Shown: positions 11,290 through 22,629 of the stretch, one piece after another
Numbering within the stretch: the stretch's first letter is position 1
Layout of the letters: each line of letters starts with the position of its first letter
Assembly: GCA_004154925.1 (NCBI GenBank)
Contig: QJNS01000214.1
Location: 1 to 64,000, forward strand
Reading direction: 5' to 3'
DNA: 64,000 nt
Origin: Monosporascus cannonballus
Lineage: Eukaryota; Ascomycota; Sordariomycetes; Xylariales
Made by a program: the position numbers and the translations under genes
Notes under the pieces: model-generated
What the model was told of the DNA's origin: nothing
Seen by the model: the letters and a program-made list of their open reading frames with translations, nothing else
Database searches by the model: none

Positions 11290-11990
11290 AGATAAAAACC
11301 GTAAGTGGCCGTTTTAATTTTGTTGGAAAGAGTTTTTAAAAGTATCCCAGTTAATTCCACTATATTAGGTCGTATTCGAAAAAAAAAGAAACCTTGTTTA
11401 AATTAACGTAATTTTCGTAATATTTGAGCTGATTTTATTAAAAAGTTTGGTGTTAAGGCTTTTCCTTATTCTACTTATATTCGTTTTGGCGAATCCGAGT
11501 GCTTTTTTATTTCGGATATTTTAAGTTATAATTATTATACCTATCGTTAACGTCTAGCTTACGACGTTTTAATTATAAATTTATTGACGAAGTTAGGTAA
11601 GATGTATAATCGTTTGGAGAAAAAATAACAAAAGACGGAGGATACCTTGGTCGCGCCTTAGGAGGCTGCCGAAAAGAGGATAAAAAAGCTTGTTGGTCGG
11701 ATAAAGCGCTTACGTTTTCAGCAAAAAGTTTTAAAAAAAAGGTCGTAATTATTTTAAAAAAGGAAAAAGAACTAGATCGGTTGGAAAAACGGGAAAAGAT
11801 AGAAAAAAAGTAGTATCGTGTGAAAACGGAATAAACGTAGTTTGTTTCTGAAATGGACGCCGTTTTGGAAGTTTTTACTTTTTTCGACTGGAACGCCGAA
11901 GGTTTGGATTTAAGCGGGGGACCGTTGTCACCTGCGACCTTGGCCGCATTGGAGACGGTTGGTCAGGATTTTGGCGGTAGAACGTCTTAA
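11290..11990 (+). pseudogene. A1 antisense ORF relic with coiled-coil region
   Basis: A protein-like frame starts just inside the 3' LTR and runs on plus, opposite to pol, for about 230 codons. Readable parts include ADFIKKFGVKAFPYSTYIRF, GESECFFISDILSYNYYTYR, then LAYDVLIINLLTKLGKMYNR and a strongly charged coiled-coil-like stretch (EAAEKRIKKLVGRIKRLRFQ). One frameshift near 11750 leads to KEKELDRLEKREKIEKK and a low-complexity C-terminus (EVFTFFDWNAEGLDL, LSPATLAALETVGQDF) ending in TAA at 11988. Internal stops are TAA/TAG at Gln, Trp or Arg-like positions. A2 keeps the region at about 38490-39090. No enzyme motif is seen and the function is unknown. Confidence 0.65.
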
Positions 11991-12639
11991 TTAGGTCCAT
12001 CGTATTCGTCAAATAATTAAATGGTTCTTACGTATTTTCTTCGTATAAGTACCTTTCTTACTTAACTAGGTACTAAATTTTATTTTTAATTATTCTGAAG
12101 TCTAATATTTATTCCGTTTCGTATTCGTTAAATTTTTTTTTCAAATTTTAGGTTTGTTTTTAACGGGACGTTCTTAGGTGTTGGTTTAAGTAAAGAAATA
12201 TGGAAAACAGGGTATATTCTTATGTTTTCGGGTAGCGATAGTTAGTAATTAGTTTTAAAAATAATTTTATCGATTTTAAATTGGCCAAATTTCTTGAAAT
12301 TAAGTTTATCGTTAGGTTTTTTCGTTTTAATTTATAAAATATTCAAAATTGCGTTTTGTTTCTGGCGTAATAAGTAAACCTTATTTCCTTTCGTTAAAAT
12401 TAATCCTTCAATTTTTTTGTTACAATACTGGGTTATTCGTTTTTGAAAAAACTATAATTCGTTTTAAAAACGGGCTTAAATCCTTTTAATTTTTGTTATT
12501 AATATATCTGCTCTTGGAGCAATTATAATAATCCTTAGTACTTTATTATGCGGTTATTTAAGTCGTTTTATTTTTGCTTTATATTCGTATATAGCTATAT
12601 AAGGAAATACGCCCATATTTTCGTTAATAAATATGTTAT

Positions 12640-13190
12640 AAACAATTTGTACCAATAATAAAAACTTTACCTAATTATTTTATTAATAATTAACATAACT
12701 TCGGAGATATTATTTTAGAATTTAATTAAATCGTTTTATTTAACTGTCCGTTTGGGGATAATACGCTATTAAGAATTTAAACTTGGCACTGATTTATTTA
12801 AAAAATTAATGCCGAATTTGAAGGTAAATAGCGTATCTCTGTTAAAGATAATTTTTTCTGGTATTCCGTACTTATCCAAGTAATATCTAATAAAGGCGTA
12901 TGCTAGTTATTCTGCCGTCACGTTTCCTTTAAAAGGTAAAAAGTACTCGTACTTAATAAATTTATTAACGATTACCTACATTTTATCGTATTTAATTCCA
13001 ATAACTAGGTTTTTAGATGGAGGTAAGCTAGTAATAAAGTCCTAAGCTATGGCATTCCATACTTTATCAGGAATATCAATAGGTTGTAATAATCCGTAAG
13101 GCTTATGGCGTACTGCTTTAGCTTTATTGCAAATATTGCAATTTTTGATAATTATCTTGATTATACGGCGTAACTTAGGGAAATCGTATT
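12640..13190 (-). pseudogene. A1 integrase relic
   Basis: An almost fully readable minus-strand integrase. It has the zinc-binding end NCNICNKAKAVRHKPYGLL (CxxC intact), then QPIDIPDKVWNAIA*DFITSL with the first catalytic Asp intact, then VIVNKFIKYEYFLPFKGN (Asp to Asn at the VDK position) and YLDKYGIPEKIIFNRDTLF, where the second catalytic Asp of SDRDTLF has become Asn. The end is TAYYPQTDS*IKRFN*IL, with the catalytic Glu changed to Lys. Changes follow the RIP pattern. The family is Ty3/gypsy. Confidence 0.88.
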
Positions 13191-13999
13191 TTTCTTATAG
13201 CCGTCGAATAATTTTAAAAATTCCCTGGTATCTGTATAATAGGTTTTCGTAGAATCTTTTCATAAATTATTCCTTTTAATCTTTGGGAATATATATCTTA
13301 TCATAATACAGTAACTAATCTTTTAGCTCTACTTTCAGCTGCTAAACTTCTTTTTGTTCTTCCGTATCGTAAGAATTTCGGAACCGTATTAAGAATTCGG
13401 GGGTCGGTTTTTTAATTATTTTACACAATTATATAATATTATTATTATTATATTATAATATTTACATATTTCTTTTAGGAACTTTGGAATTGTAATTTCC
13501 CTTACGATTAAAAATATCCGCCTAGATATTTTCCTTTTTTTTTAATATGATATATTTTAAAATTGAATTTTAATAAGAAAATTATCCAAATCTTATATCT
13601 TTTACTTAGTTCCTATATTTTCATAAATCGGGTAAAATTTTTATGATTAAAGTAAATATCGAAAAGCTTTTTCGTTCGGTTAAGAAAAAGTTCTTATTCC
13701 TTAAAAGCGTTAATAATCGCCAATAACTTTTTATCGTAAATTAAGTATCTAAATTTTACATCCCGGAATACTTTTAAATAATATGCCATTGGGTACTATT
13801 TGTTATTATCCTTTAGTTATTCTAGGACGGTACCTAGGGCGTAATCTGAAACATCCGTCTTTAGGCGTTTTTTTGTCGGCATTAGGTAATCTCATTATAG
13901 GTCCGCTAATGATCGTATTTTTTTAAAATCTGGAACGTTTTTTTTATATTTTTTGGAAATTTAATTTTTTTTTTCACGAATTTTTTGTAATAAGTTTCG

Positions 14000-15100
14000 T
14001 TAATAACTTAACCATATTTCCGTATCCCTTAATTAAGCCGCATACGTAATCCGTAAATTTTAAGATTTGCCGGATATCTATAACGGTTACCTTATTAAAG
14101 ATAAACTAATCCTTAATTACTTTTATCTTGAAGCGTTAAATTTAAATTTGTCCGGAGGTAAAAGTATATCTTAAAACATCTAATTTCTACGTATACTATA
14201 CGTTTTTGGCTGAGTTAATTTAGATATTTATTTCGTTTAACGTTTAAAGCATTTAGGCGATTTGCTTTTTATGTTCCTTAAGGGTTTTGGAATAAATAAG
14301 GATGTTATCGAGGTAGACGAACACAAATTTATTTAGGAATTTTCTGAAAATAATTATAATTAGTCGTTAAAAACTGGCGGGAGTATTAGTAAGTCCTATA
14401 GGCATTATTCGGTATTTGTAAAATCCATATGTTATTTTAAATGCCGTTTTCCATTTTTTTTCTTTCGCCATTTTAATACGGTAATAACCGTTTCGAAAAT
14501 CGAATGCAATAAACCACTTTACTTTGCTAACGTTTTTTTTAACGTATTTATAAGGGTTAAAAGATATCCGTTCTTAATCGTAATATCGTTTAACTATTTA
14601 TAATCGATTATTTTTCTGAAAACCATGTTTTCGTTTTCGTTAATTTTTTGCTTTTTATCTTTAGTTTTTAATATTATAAGAACGGGATATCCAGCAGGAG
14701 AATTAAAGGGTTGGATATATTTTTTTCAGATTAAGTTAGATACGTTTCTATAAAACTTTTAATTTATTAAGGTTTATGTAGTAAACTTTGTGTAATTTAA
14801 GACGATATCTTTCCTTAATAAATATCTTATGATTTTATTGACCGTATAGTGGCAGCTCGTGGTTTTCTTTGTCCTTAAATAGTTTTTTGAATCGTCGATA
14901 CTCAGGTGGTACTGTGGAAACTTAATCCGCGATCCGGATTTTTTTGATAGTATAGCAGATTTCTTAATCGTCTTTTTCGGGTGGCTTATTTTCTTATAAA
15001 AGTATTTAATATTTCCAGTTAATATATAAATTGCTAAATCTAAGTTATGGTATTTCCAGGATAATATCGTATTCGGAAATATTGGCAATATCCAGCGAAA
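14000..15100 (-). pseudogene. A1 reverse transcriptase relic (with protease-side linker)
   Basis: Minus-strand reading gives an open N-terminal linker (15088-14774, about 104 codons), then KKYIQPFNSPAGYPVLI, the VVDYRQLN box as IIDYKQLNDITIKNGYLL, the KTAFKTRYG box as KTAFKITYGFYKYRIMPIGL, then TNTPASF, and the YLDD box as VYLDNILIYSKTLKEHKK. The second Asp of YLDD is Asn. Order and spacing match Ty3/gypsy RT. It is cut by stops and at least one frame change. Confidence 0.85.
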
Positions 15101-16518
15101 TCCATTCTTAATATCCTTAAATCTGTACTGGGAATTTTTCAGTTTTTCGTAAAATTCGTTTATTTTCGTACGTAAATATGTTTCCGTCCACCGTACGTAA
15201 CTTATAGGATTTTAATTTATATTTCTAAGGGATCTGATGTTTTTCTGTTATTAAAAAAAAGATGAAATTTTTTATTGCTTTTAAGTTAATTATGGCTTTT
15301 GAATGTTTTGTTTTTGTATCGTAAAAAAATTTCGATCTGGCTACGTAATACTTTTGTTGCCTTATATAAGGTTTTGTATATTAAAGCTTTTCGATACCTT
15401 ATTTTCGAAGGTTTTTGTTGTTTTTTGGTTATCGTAACTTATTTGCGAAAAGGTATTTCCATTTTTGAACTTTCTTAGCCGCGTATTTGGTATAATAGTC
15501 GTCCATATATTTGTACCATTTTTTTTTACCTAATTGGCATTCGAAAAGGATTGTTTTCTTCTGGTTTATCCTTTGGTTTTATATTTTCCGAATTATAGGG
15601 TCGGAAAGGTGTACTTTCGAAAAAGGTATTCCCATATTTAGGAGCTCGTGTTGAATATAAAGCGTTGAGGCGTAATATAAGTATCCTTGCGATATGGCCT
15701 TCCGACTCCGTTTTAAGTTGGGATGTAAATAATAAGATTTAGGGTATTCTGGCTATCGAGGGGTTTCTGTGCATCTGCATTTGTTATTAGGTTTGGTAAA
15801 TGTTTCTTCGTTTTATTCAGGCCAAAAGATATTATTTTTTTGGCTTTAAGATGAATAAAATAGTCGTTACGGTAATAAGCGGTAAAGTGCAATAAGTTAT
15901 GGGGATTTTCGGTATATACCGAATATTCGGGGAGCTTATTAAGTTCTGGGGATAATTATCCATGGTTACTAACGGTCGGTCGAAATTAACCGTTTTCGTC
16001 GTATATTTTATATTAAGATAGTTCGAGATAATAACGATATTCTAACGTTATGGCTATCCTGGAGGCCATTTACCCTAGGTGGTATTTATAGGCCCTAACC
16101 TTAAAGTCCTGGTAGATAAAATAATTTTCGTACTTTGGGATGTTGTTCTGGATTTAAGTAGTTGTGGCAATAATAACATCTAGCTGGGAAAAAATCGAGC
16201 TAATTTTTTTTCCCTCTTTTTTTACCTTACTATTTGTTTTTTGTTTAATTATTTTAACTTTTTTTTGGGGTTAAGGAATTCCTCCTTTTTTGAAGTTCTT
16301 TTTGGCGAGGGAGCGGTATTTGCTTTTGAAATACCCTTTTTTGCCATAATTAAAATATTTATTTTGGATTTGTTTTTCTTAGGCTTTTTCGAAGTGGAAT
16401 TCGTTTTTTTAAGGCTTGCCCTTATCCTTTTTGGCTCGGTTATTAAAGTTTTTGTTATCGTTTCGTCTGCCGGTCCCCTTTTTTTCGAAGTACCGATTAA
16501 AGGTACGTCGGTTGGCAA
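15101..16518 (-). pseudogene. A1 gag relic
   Basis: A minus-strand frame opens at 16518 with MPTDVPLIGTSKKRGPADET and stays open for 89 codons, very rich in Lys, Ser and Thr (...KKPKKNKSK...). It lies downstream of the 5' LTR leader and upstream of RT, the gag position. The rest, down to about 15100, is interrupted by stops. I could not read a clear zinc knuckle. The start is preferred because it is the first ATG of the long open part. B2 inserted just upstream of the matching point in A2. Confidence 0.6.
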
Positions 16519-17658
16519 TAATAACCTTATTTATGTATTTTGTAAAAGAGCCTATTTTGGGTTTTATATATAATTCGTTTTTAACTTAAGGCTTTAAGCC
16601 GTTATAATAAGGATAAAATAACGCATTTTTTAACAAGTTAAAAATAATTATTAAACGATTAAATTTAATTATATATTTGGATGCTAATTTGGTCTGGCGC
16701 AAAAAATAAAGTTACTTAACTGCATATTATTCCTTATTTATGTCCCGAAATAAGGTTTGTATTTTTTTTTTCGAAATATTTATATTTGTTAAAAATATAA
16801 GTAATTATATCCGAAAACTTTTCGAAATAATTTTGTAAGTAATTTTTCATAATAAATTCGAATTATAAAAGAACTTTTTCGGTAAGTAATTACGAAATGG
16901 CTATTACCTTCTGGTAATTTTCCGTTAAAGAATTTTTATAAAATTTAAGGTAAAATCTAGTTTAAATTAAAAATCTTTTTATATCCGTAAATCTATTATA
17001 AGGCTTAAGGGGAATTGGTTTATAGCCCTTAACGTCCGGCATTTTATGATAGCTAAAAGGCGGTATAATTTTTTTTTCGTAATTAATTTACGCCAAATAG
17101 TAACAAAATCGATGTTCTTTATTGTTATAATTATTCCGCGTTGTACGAAAATGGTTGGAAACCACTTTTTTAATTTCGTCCCCTAGGGGAACCGAATTGC
17201 AGAAAAGTTAATTTCCTTTTTTAGGCTTTTGACCTCTTAGGTTAAAAGGTCTAATCTTTTTTCCATAATAAGCTTTCTTTTTCCGGTTAAATATCTTGGT
17301 ATCTTTCCTTTTTAATCCCCGGCTAGGTATTCCTTTTCGTCCTTACTTATCTTAACCCCTTATACCTTAATTATCTCCTTTGCAGATAAAGGTTATTATT
17401 AGTATTACGAAAATAATAAGCTTCCTTAAGATCTAATGGTAAAAGATACCATATTATTAATTAATTAAAGAATTTTTCGATAAAGAGTAAATTATCTAAT
17501 TTAATTATTAATCCTTTATGAGCTAATAACGGAGATCGGATATATTATTTATTTTTTGAACGTCGTCCTATATTATCGTTTGTATTGAGTTTAATAAAGC
17601 TTATACCTTAATTAGGCGATAAATTATTTGTCGGCTATTAATTAAGGAGTTATTAAAA
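16519..17658 (-). other. A1 5' leader
   Basis: About 1.1 kb between the 5' LTR and gag, AT-rich, with no frame I can support. The base run after the LTR (minus sense TTTTAATAACTCCTTAATT) is the primer-binding position. RIP has changed it too much to name the tRNA. It aligns with 57887-58841 in A2. Confidence 0.5.
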
Positions 17659-18079
17659 TGTAACGAACCTATTATATATCCACCTGGAAATATAAGCAGT
17701 ATCCGAAATAGGGTCTTGATTTGCAGATAATAATAAGGCAAGGAATAATTTAATGGTTTATTTATTAAAAAGATTTAAAAACTTTTTTTCCAATTAGAAA
17801 ATAGTAAAATTACTTCTAAATTAAAAGCTTAAATTAATAATTAAAAAAATAAAAACTAAATAAGTACTTTTTAGATAAAAAACTGATTCATTATATATCC
17901 TAATTCCTAAAGTAAATATATCGTAAATCTATATAATCTATATAATCTGGTCCAAATTACTCAAATCACTTAAATCACTTAATAAGCCAAGTTTTCTTGC
18001 CTGGGGTTTACCCGTAACAGATCTACGCTAGGCCCCATAAGTAGGTCTCCTGGAGACAGGAACCCCTGTTCCTATAACA
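17659..18079 (-). repeat. A1 5' LTR
   Basis: A 421-bp LTR, TGTAACGAACC to CCTATAACA on plus, with TG...CA ends intact. The last 100 bp (GCCTGGGGTTTACCCGTAAC, GGTCTCCTGGAGACAGG) are well preserved and match the solo LTR at 1315. The target duplication GCTAT follows. Confidence 0.93.
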
Positions 18080-18084
18080 GCTAT

Positions 18085-19200
18085 ATTGTCGATAAATATC
18101 AAAAAACTTTTTTCTGCGCTTTTCAGCTATTAACGCTAATATTTCAAGTTTTTATAATTATTAGAAGCTTTTGTTTCCTTATAATTTAATTTTTTTTCAA
18201 CTGAACTAAGTTTTCGCAAGTAGTAGATAATTAAATATTAATATTTTTTATATTGTTACAATACTATTCCTAATATAACTTTTATTAAAATATTTATTGT
18301 AAATTTAGTATTTTTAAAATTATTTTAATATCGAAAAATAGTCATTAATTAAAAAATAATTTTTTAATATATGAAATGCCTTTTGTAACCTTTTTAAATT
18401 AATAAAAGTTTGCTTTTTTGTTTTAATACTAAGTCTTTTTAAATAACCTGGTAATAAGTTCGATAATACGCAAATAATAAGCGATAAACCTTTAAGAAAA
18501 GTTTGGGAATCCTAAAAAAACCTGGATATCGTAAATTAATTTTGGTTCTGGTTATATTTCGATAACGTTGACCCGTTGGCGGCCTATTTCAAGGCCGTTA
18601 ATACTGATTATAAGTTTTAAAAATATCTTTTTTTGTTAAAAGATTTGCATTTAAATATTTTGACAAATAATAATTATTATTATAATCGTTTGTAAATTAA
18701 TTAGAACTATTTCGCATATTTCTTTTCGTTTTTCGACTAAATAATTGTATTATTTAAATAAATCATGTATATATGGTTAATTAATCCAGTTAATGCTTTA
18801 TATATATAGATCTAAAACGTAATTAGCGCGTTAATAAAGTTAAATAACATCACCGTATATTTAAATTACTCGTACCGCGTTCGAAAAATATGTTTTCCAT
18901 TAATCGTTTTTTTAATTCTAATAGAGAAATAAGCGTCCTTAAAATTAATTTTCACAAATACCTTAATTAATTCTAGGCGCTTTATTATTTTTAAAATCAA
19001 GAATAAAAGGTATAGATTTTGTATCGATATCCGATTTAGCCTTTTATAATTAACTTATAATCGGAGATTTCAGTTTCTTTTAAGTATAAATAATACTGCT
19101 ACCTTTACGTCCGCTTTTAAATAACGTATTCGGCCTATTTTTAGAATTTTTCGAATATATTTTTCGAATATTTTCCTTTACGCTTTAAAATAAGATAAAT
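18085..19200 (-). pseudogene. B1 reverse transcriptase relic
   Basis: Read on minus: YLKETEISDYKLII (VDYR region), then NGKHIFRTRYE*FKYTVMLF and NFINALITF (KTAFRTRYG...MPFGLTNA region), the catalytic box as MIYLNNTII*SKNEKKYAK (YLDDILIYS normally, so both Asp are Asn), then QLFVKIFKCKSF and the thumb/connection. About 1 kb is collinear with gypsy RT. A1 inserted at its end. B2 holds the matching relic at about 47000-48060. Confidence 0.82.
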
Positions 19201-21291
19201 TAGGCTAAATATGAGCGTTTTCCCTAGGATCAGGTTTATTGCATATTTTGCTTCTAATAGTTAAAATATTTTTTGGATTATTTTTTCGAAATATATTCGC
19301 CGAAAAGTCTTTAGGCATATAACGAATTCGGTTATCTCTTATTCTTGGTATTTCTCGAATTTCGGAATATTTAATTTTTTTGGTTAGATTTATCAAGTTA
19401 ACAATATAAATTTGCTTACTAAAAAACTTTAGGATCGCGATTTTTTGTTTATGAACCTTTTGTAATAATTCGTACAACTATTAATATATAATTATATCTA
19501 GCAAACCTTTTAATTCACTTATTCCGGGTTTGGATAATGGAAAGTTAGGCACATTTCAATTGCGACATAGTACAAAAGAAATTTATATACACTTTGGCTT
19601 ATTTTTATTATTATTCGTTATATTAATAAAAGTCTTATACAATTTATAATATTTAATATATATGCCGTTAATCTTAATAAAACCCGGAATATTTACGAAA
19701 ATTAATTAAAAATTAAATGTTTTTATTTGTTTATGCTTCGATATCTAAATTTACTTATATTACTATATTCCTCGTACTTTTCTTTGATAAATATTGTCCG
19801 TTTAAAAGGCGGTTTTATTTCGACCGTTTTATAATTATTAGCCTAAATATTTTAAACGTATATATTTATTCCGGCTCCTTTTTCAGATTTACGTTTAGGG
19901 ATTAATCCGATTTATCGTTATATATTATAACATTGTATATAGCTTTCGGAAGTCGGTTTTCGTATAACCGAGATAATAATGTTTTTGTATCCCTTTTAGG
20001 TTTATAATTTACGCTTTTATGGTCTAGCTTTCTCTAGTGATAATATTAAAGAAGTCTTTATAAAAGTTAAAGGTATTAAATAGTATAGATTTATTTCGAT
20101 CGGGATTAAATCGGCGATTATTTGCCTTCCAAATATAAAAACGCCTGCGGTCTTTATTATTTCTATACGGCGCCTTTAATTTGCTTTAAGAATGTTTTTT
20201 CCCATAAGCGTTAAAATAAGATCGTTTATTTTTATTAATACCTTTGGCGAAAAATAATCCGTTTTTTTTTCGCTTTTTTCAAAACATCCTAATAACGCTT
20301 TATTTAATTTGCCACGTTATTACTTCGTTTTAATTTAAAGCTTTTTTGTAATAAGGTATTTTATAACCTTAATATTAATATATGAAAATACTCCAAAACG
20401 AAACGTTTATTTTTCTAAGCGTTTTTTAGGTTAAAAATGTCTGTAAGCTTTATTTTATAACCTAAAAGCCTTTATTTAACATAATGGTCCAACGGCAATT
20501 AATCGGGTTATTATCGTAATTCTATAAATTACTCTCTATCGCAAAGGTTAAAATTTACGTAACTCTTCTCAATAAAAATGTATAAATTATTTATTTCCAA
20601 ATCTTTTATAATTAAAATAATTAATCATAACGTAATATAATTATTAAACGTTCGTAATAAAAACGTCTATATGGCCTATGGCCTATTAAATATAAATCAT
20701 GATATTTCGTTTTAATTTTTCGGCGTAAAGTTTCTTAATAATTCTTTCTAATTTTCTTTTTTTTAATTGACCTACGTTTAGAAAACTTTAAGCAATTATA
20801 ACGCGATATTCGTTCATTGCTTTTTATCTTTTATGACGATATCGTAATTAACTTGTAAAGTTTTCCTTTTTTTTAACCTGTATGATTACCTGTTATTCGA
20901 CTAGTTATCGGAATAACTTCGAATGCTATTCGTTTTGCAAACGGATAATTTCTAAAATCTGGTTATTATTAAAGGGCTTAACCTTTTTTTACTTTGAATT
21001 CCGGAACGCGATCGTTATATTACGTCCGTTTTCCGACCGTTTAATTTAAAGATTATCGAAATATATCCTTATTATATATATAAAATAATTTGTGATCCTG
21101 AGAACTATAATCTTTTACCTGTTAGGATTCCGTTATAAGCTTTGTCGCCTGTTTCCGTAACGTAATTAATCGTTCGTTAGTTAGGTTCCCATCAGAGATC
21201 TTTTTAACTAGTAACTTAGATTCATTTTGTAATCGGCGAACTTTATTTCTTATAATTATCGCGTTATTTTCTATAATAAAAATGAAAAGAT
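19201..21291 (-). pseudogene. B1 gag/protease region relic
   Basis: This region lies between the 5' LTR and RT in minus sense. Open pieces include 19477-19205 (MYELLQKVHK... to NKPDPRENAHI, leading into RT) and the 5' part of gag just inside the LTR, up to about 21290, with a helical charged run (RNKVRRLQNESKLLVKKI, then NERLITLRKQATKLI) that looks like a coiled coil. Stops break the rest. The B2 equivalent is interrupted by transposon H, at a site matching about 19965 here. Confidence 0.55.
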
Positions 21292-21483
21292 TATAAAATA
21301 ATGGATAACTAAGGGCTAGGGTAAAATAACCCCCGACCAATCGCAAAGCGTATTCTAAGTAAATATATTAGATTACTTCCATTTGGCGTTTCTTACTAGC
21401 TGCCAAATGGTTATTTGTACTGGAGCGTAGATCTGTAGCTAGTCGAACACTAGCCGCAGCACTAGAGGAGCTGTATTCCCACT
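21292..21483 (-). repeat. B1 right LTR (5' LTR in pol sense)
   Basis: Plus strand TATAAAATAATGG (TGTAAGATAATAGG after RIP) to GCTGTATTCCCACT. It shares CGCAAAGCGTATTCTAAG and TTACTTCCATTTGGCG with the other B LTRs. It is followed directly by the target duplication GGCTT. Confidence 0.82.
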
Positions 21484-21488
21484 GGCTT

Positions 21489-22427
21489 ATATACAATTGG
21501 TGACCGTAATTACGTTAAACGAACGCTTAAAAATACTTTTTATTTAAATAATTTACTTTTTAAAACCTTTGTAAGTTATAATAAAAATAATATATTAATT
21601 TGAAAACTTTTTAAGTCGAAACTTACGTTTTTAATAGTAAGTCAATAAATTTTCTAAATTATAAAAATATTTATCGGCAATTAGTTACTTTATTTTAATT
21701 TTTCGAACGTACTCTAGAAAATACGGGGTGTATATTTGAAATCGGAATATTCTTTTTTATAAACAACTATAAATTTTGTAAAATAACTCCTTTAATTATA
21801 TTTTATATATTATTGCAATACGTTTGCTAATTTACATATAAAGCTTGCTTTTAAACCTTGTATAGCTTAATAAATATATATTGGATCTGGTAATCCAAAC
21901 TGTTAATTAATATTAATTTTTATAATAAATATAATTTAATTCTTTCAGTTTTATATCGAAAGCTATTTATCCAATACATGCTCGGAATATTTTAATAGTT
22001 CCAAATATTATAATTGATTTTATAGATTACATTTAATTGGTAATGAAATTAATTCAATAATTACGTTTTTATCGATTACGATTTATTTATTCGATATTTA
22101 CTTCTCGTTTTTTTAAATATAATATGTTTTTATTATATATTATATTATGCCTGTAGAATTTATCGTTAAAAGATTAGATTTCCAATTAATAATTTTATTT
22201 TCGCCTTTTTAAGATAAATATATCATTATGATCGTTTGTATTTTTTTAACTGTTCTGTTAAAAACGTTTTTTTATCGTTGTTTTCTACAATGTTTCGAAC
22301 GTATTCCGAATATACCGTATTTCGGTTCTTTTCATTATTTTACACAAAATCGGCTATTATATGTCAAATCTGAAAATACGTCAATTTCTTTTTATTAATT
22401 ATTATATTATTTAAAACCGAAAAAGTA
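21489..22427 (-). pseudogene. C1 gag/leader region right of B1
   Basis: C1 resumes after B1. In minus sense this is the leader and gag part next to the 5' LTR. It starts with a fairly intact segment (ATACAATTGGTGACCGTAATTACG) and then becomes AT-rich. No domain is readable. Confidence 0.4.
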
Positions 22428-22629
22428 TATATATTTAAATATATATTTAAATGAAGTAATCATCGATGAATTGCAAATTATTCTAAAAAATAAGAAAATT
22501 AACAGATTTCTATCTGAGTTATATACGTATTCGCTCGGGTACAGGATTTTATAATTATCCCAAATGGGCAGGTTGGCGACTAGGCGCCAATATTTAGCCG
22601 TACTTCTCGTATTCTCTTATTTTCTTATA
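22428..22629 (-). repeat. C1 right LTR (5' LTR in pol sense)
   Basis: It matches 262-449 over its conserved 3' half: TTATATACGTATTCGCTCGG, GGCGACTAGGCGCC, CGTATTCTCTTATTTTCTTA. It also matches the C2 LTR over the 5' half with many transitions. The start is set by alignment to C2 and is approximate. Confidence 0.72.

Larger units (their letters stand above)
10838..18079 (-). mobile_element. Complete Ty3/gypsy retrotransposon A1 (pol on minus strand), nested in B1
   Basis: A 7242-bp element bounded by 420-421-bp LTRs and a perfect GCTAT duplication (10833-10837 and 18080-18084). Minus-strand order: 5' LTR (18079-17659), leader, gag (from about 16518), protease/RT (about 15100-14000), integrase (about 13190-12640), 3' LTR (11257-10838). 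A plus-strand ORF lies between integrase and the 3' LTR. A polypurine tract adjoins the 3' LTR. It is the best-preserved copy in the window, but all ORFs are RIP-damaged. A2 (37883-61093) is a second copy. Confidence 0.93.
6858..21483 (-). mobile_element. Ty3/gypsy retrotransposon B1 (pol on minus strand), containing A1
   Basis: Bounded by two related LTRs (6858-7052 and 21292-21483) and by a perfect 5-bp duplication GGCTT at 6853-6857 and 21484-21488. Without A1 and its duplication it is about 7.4 kb. Reading minus-strand order from the right: 5' LTR, gag, RT (about 19200-18085), A1 insertion in the RNase H part, rest of RNase H (10832-10000), integrase (about 9990-9205), an antisense ORF region, 3' LTR. 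A second copy, B2, lies at 43497-57886. Every protein is interrupted by RIP-type stops. Confidence 0.88.
262..22629 (-). mobile_element. Ty3/gypsy retrotransposon C1 (pol on minus strand), interrupted by a solo LTR and by B1
   Basis: Two similar, same-orientation terminal repeats lie at 262-449 and 22428-22629. Removing the nested solo LTR (1315-1734) and B1 (6858-21483) leaves about 7.3 kb, a normal gypsy length. Reverse transcriptase is readable on the minus strand near 4950-5660, which makes the right repeat the 5' LTR. A second copy, C2, lies inverted at about 31830-36585 and aligns across the LTR, the region inside the 3' LTR and RT. Flanking 5-mers (AAATA left, AAAAT right) are too simple to assert a target duplication. 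All coding parts are RIP-degraded. Confidence 0.8.

Noticed and set aside
16241..16573. Open plus-strand frame of 110 codons
   Set aside because: It lies opposite the gag start of A1, whose minus-strand frame begins at 16518. The plus-strand text is a mirror of Lys/Ser-rich gag codons (Phe-rich) and is not a gene in its own right.
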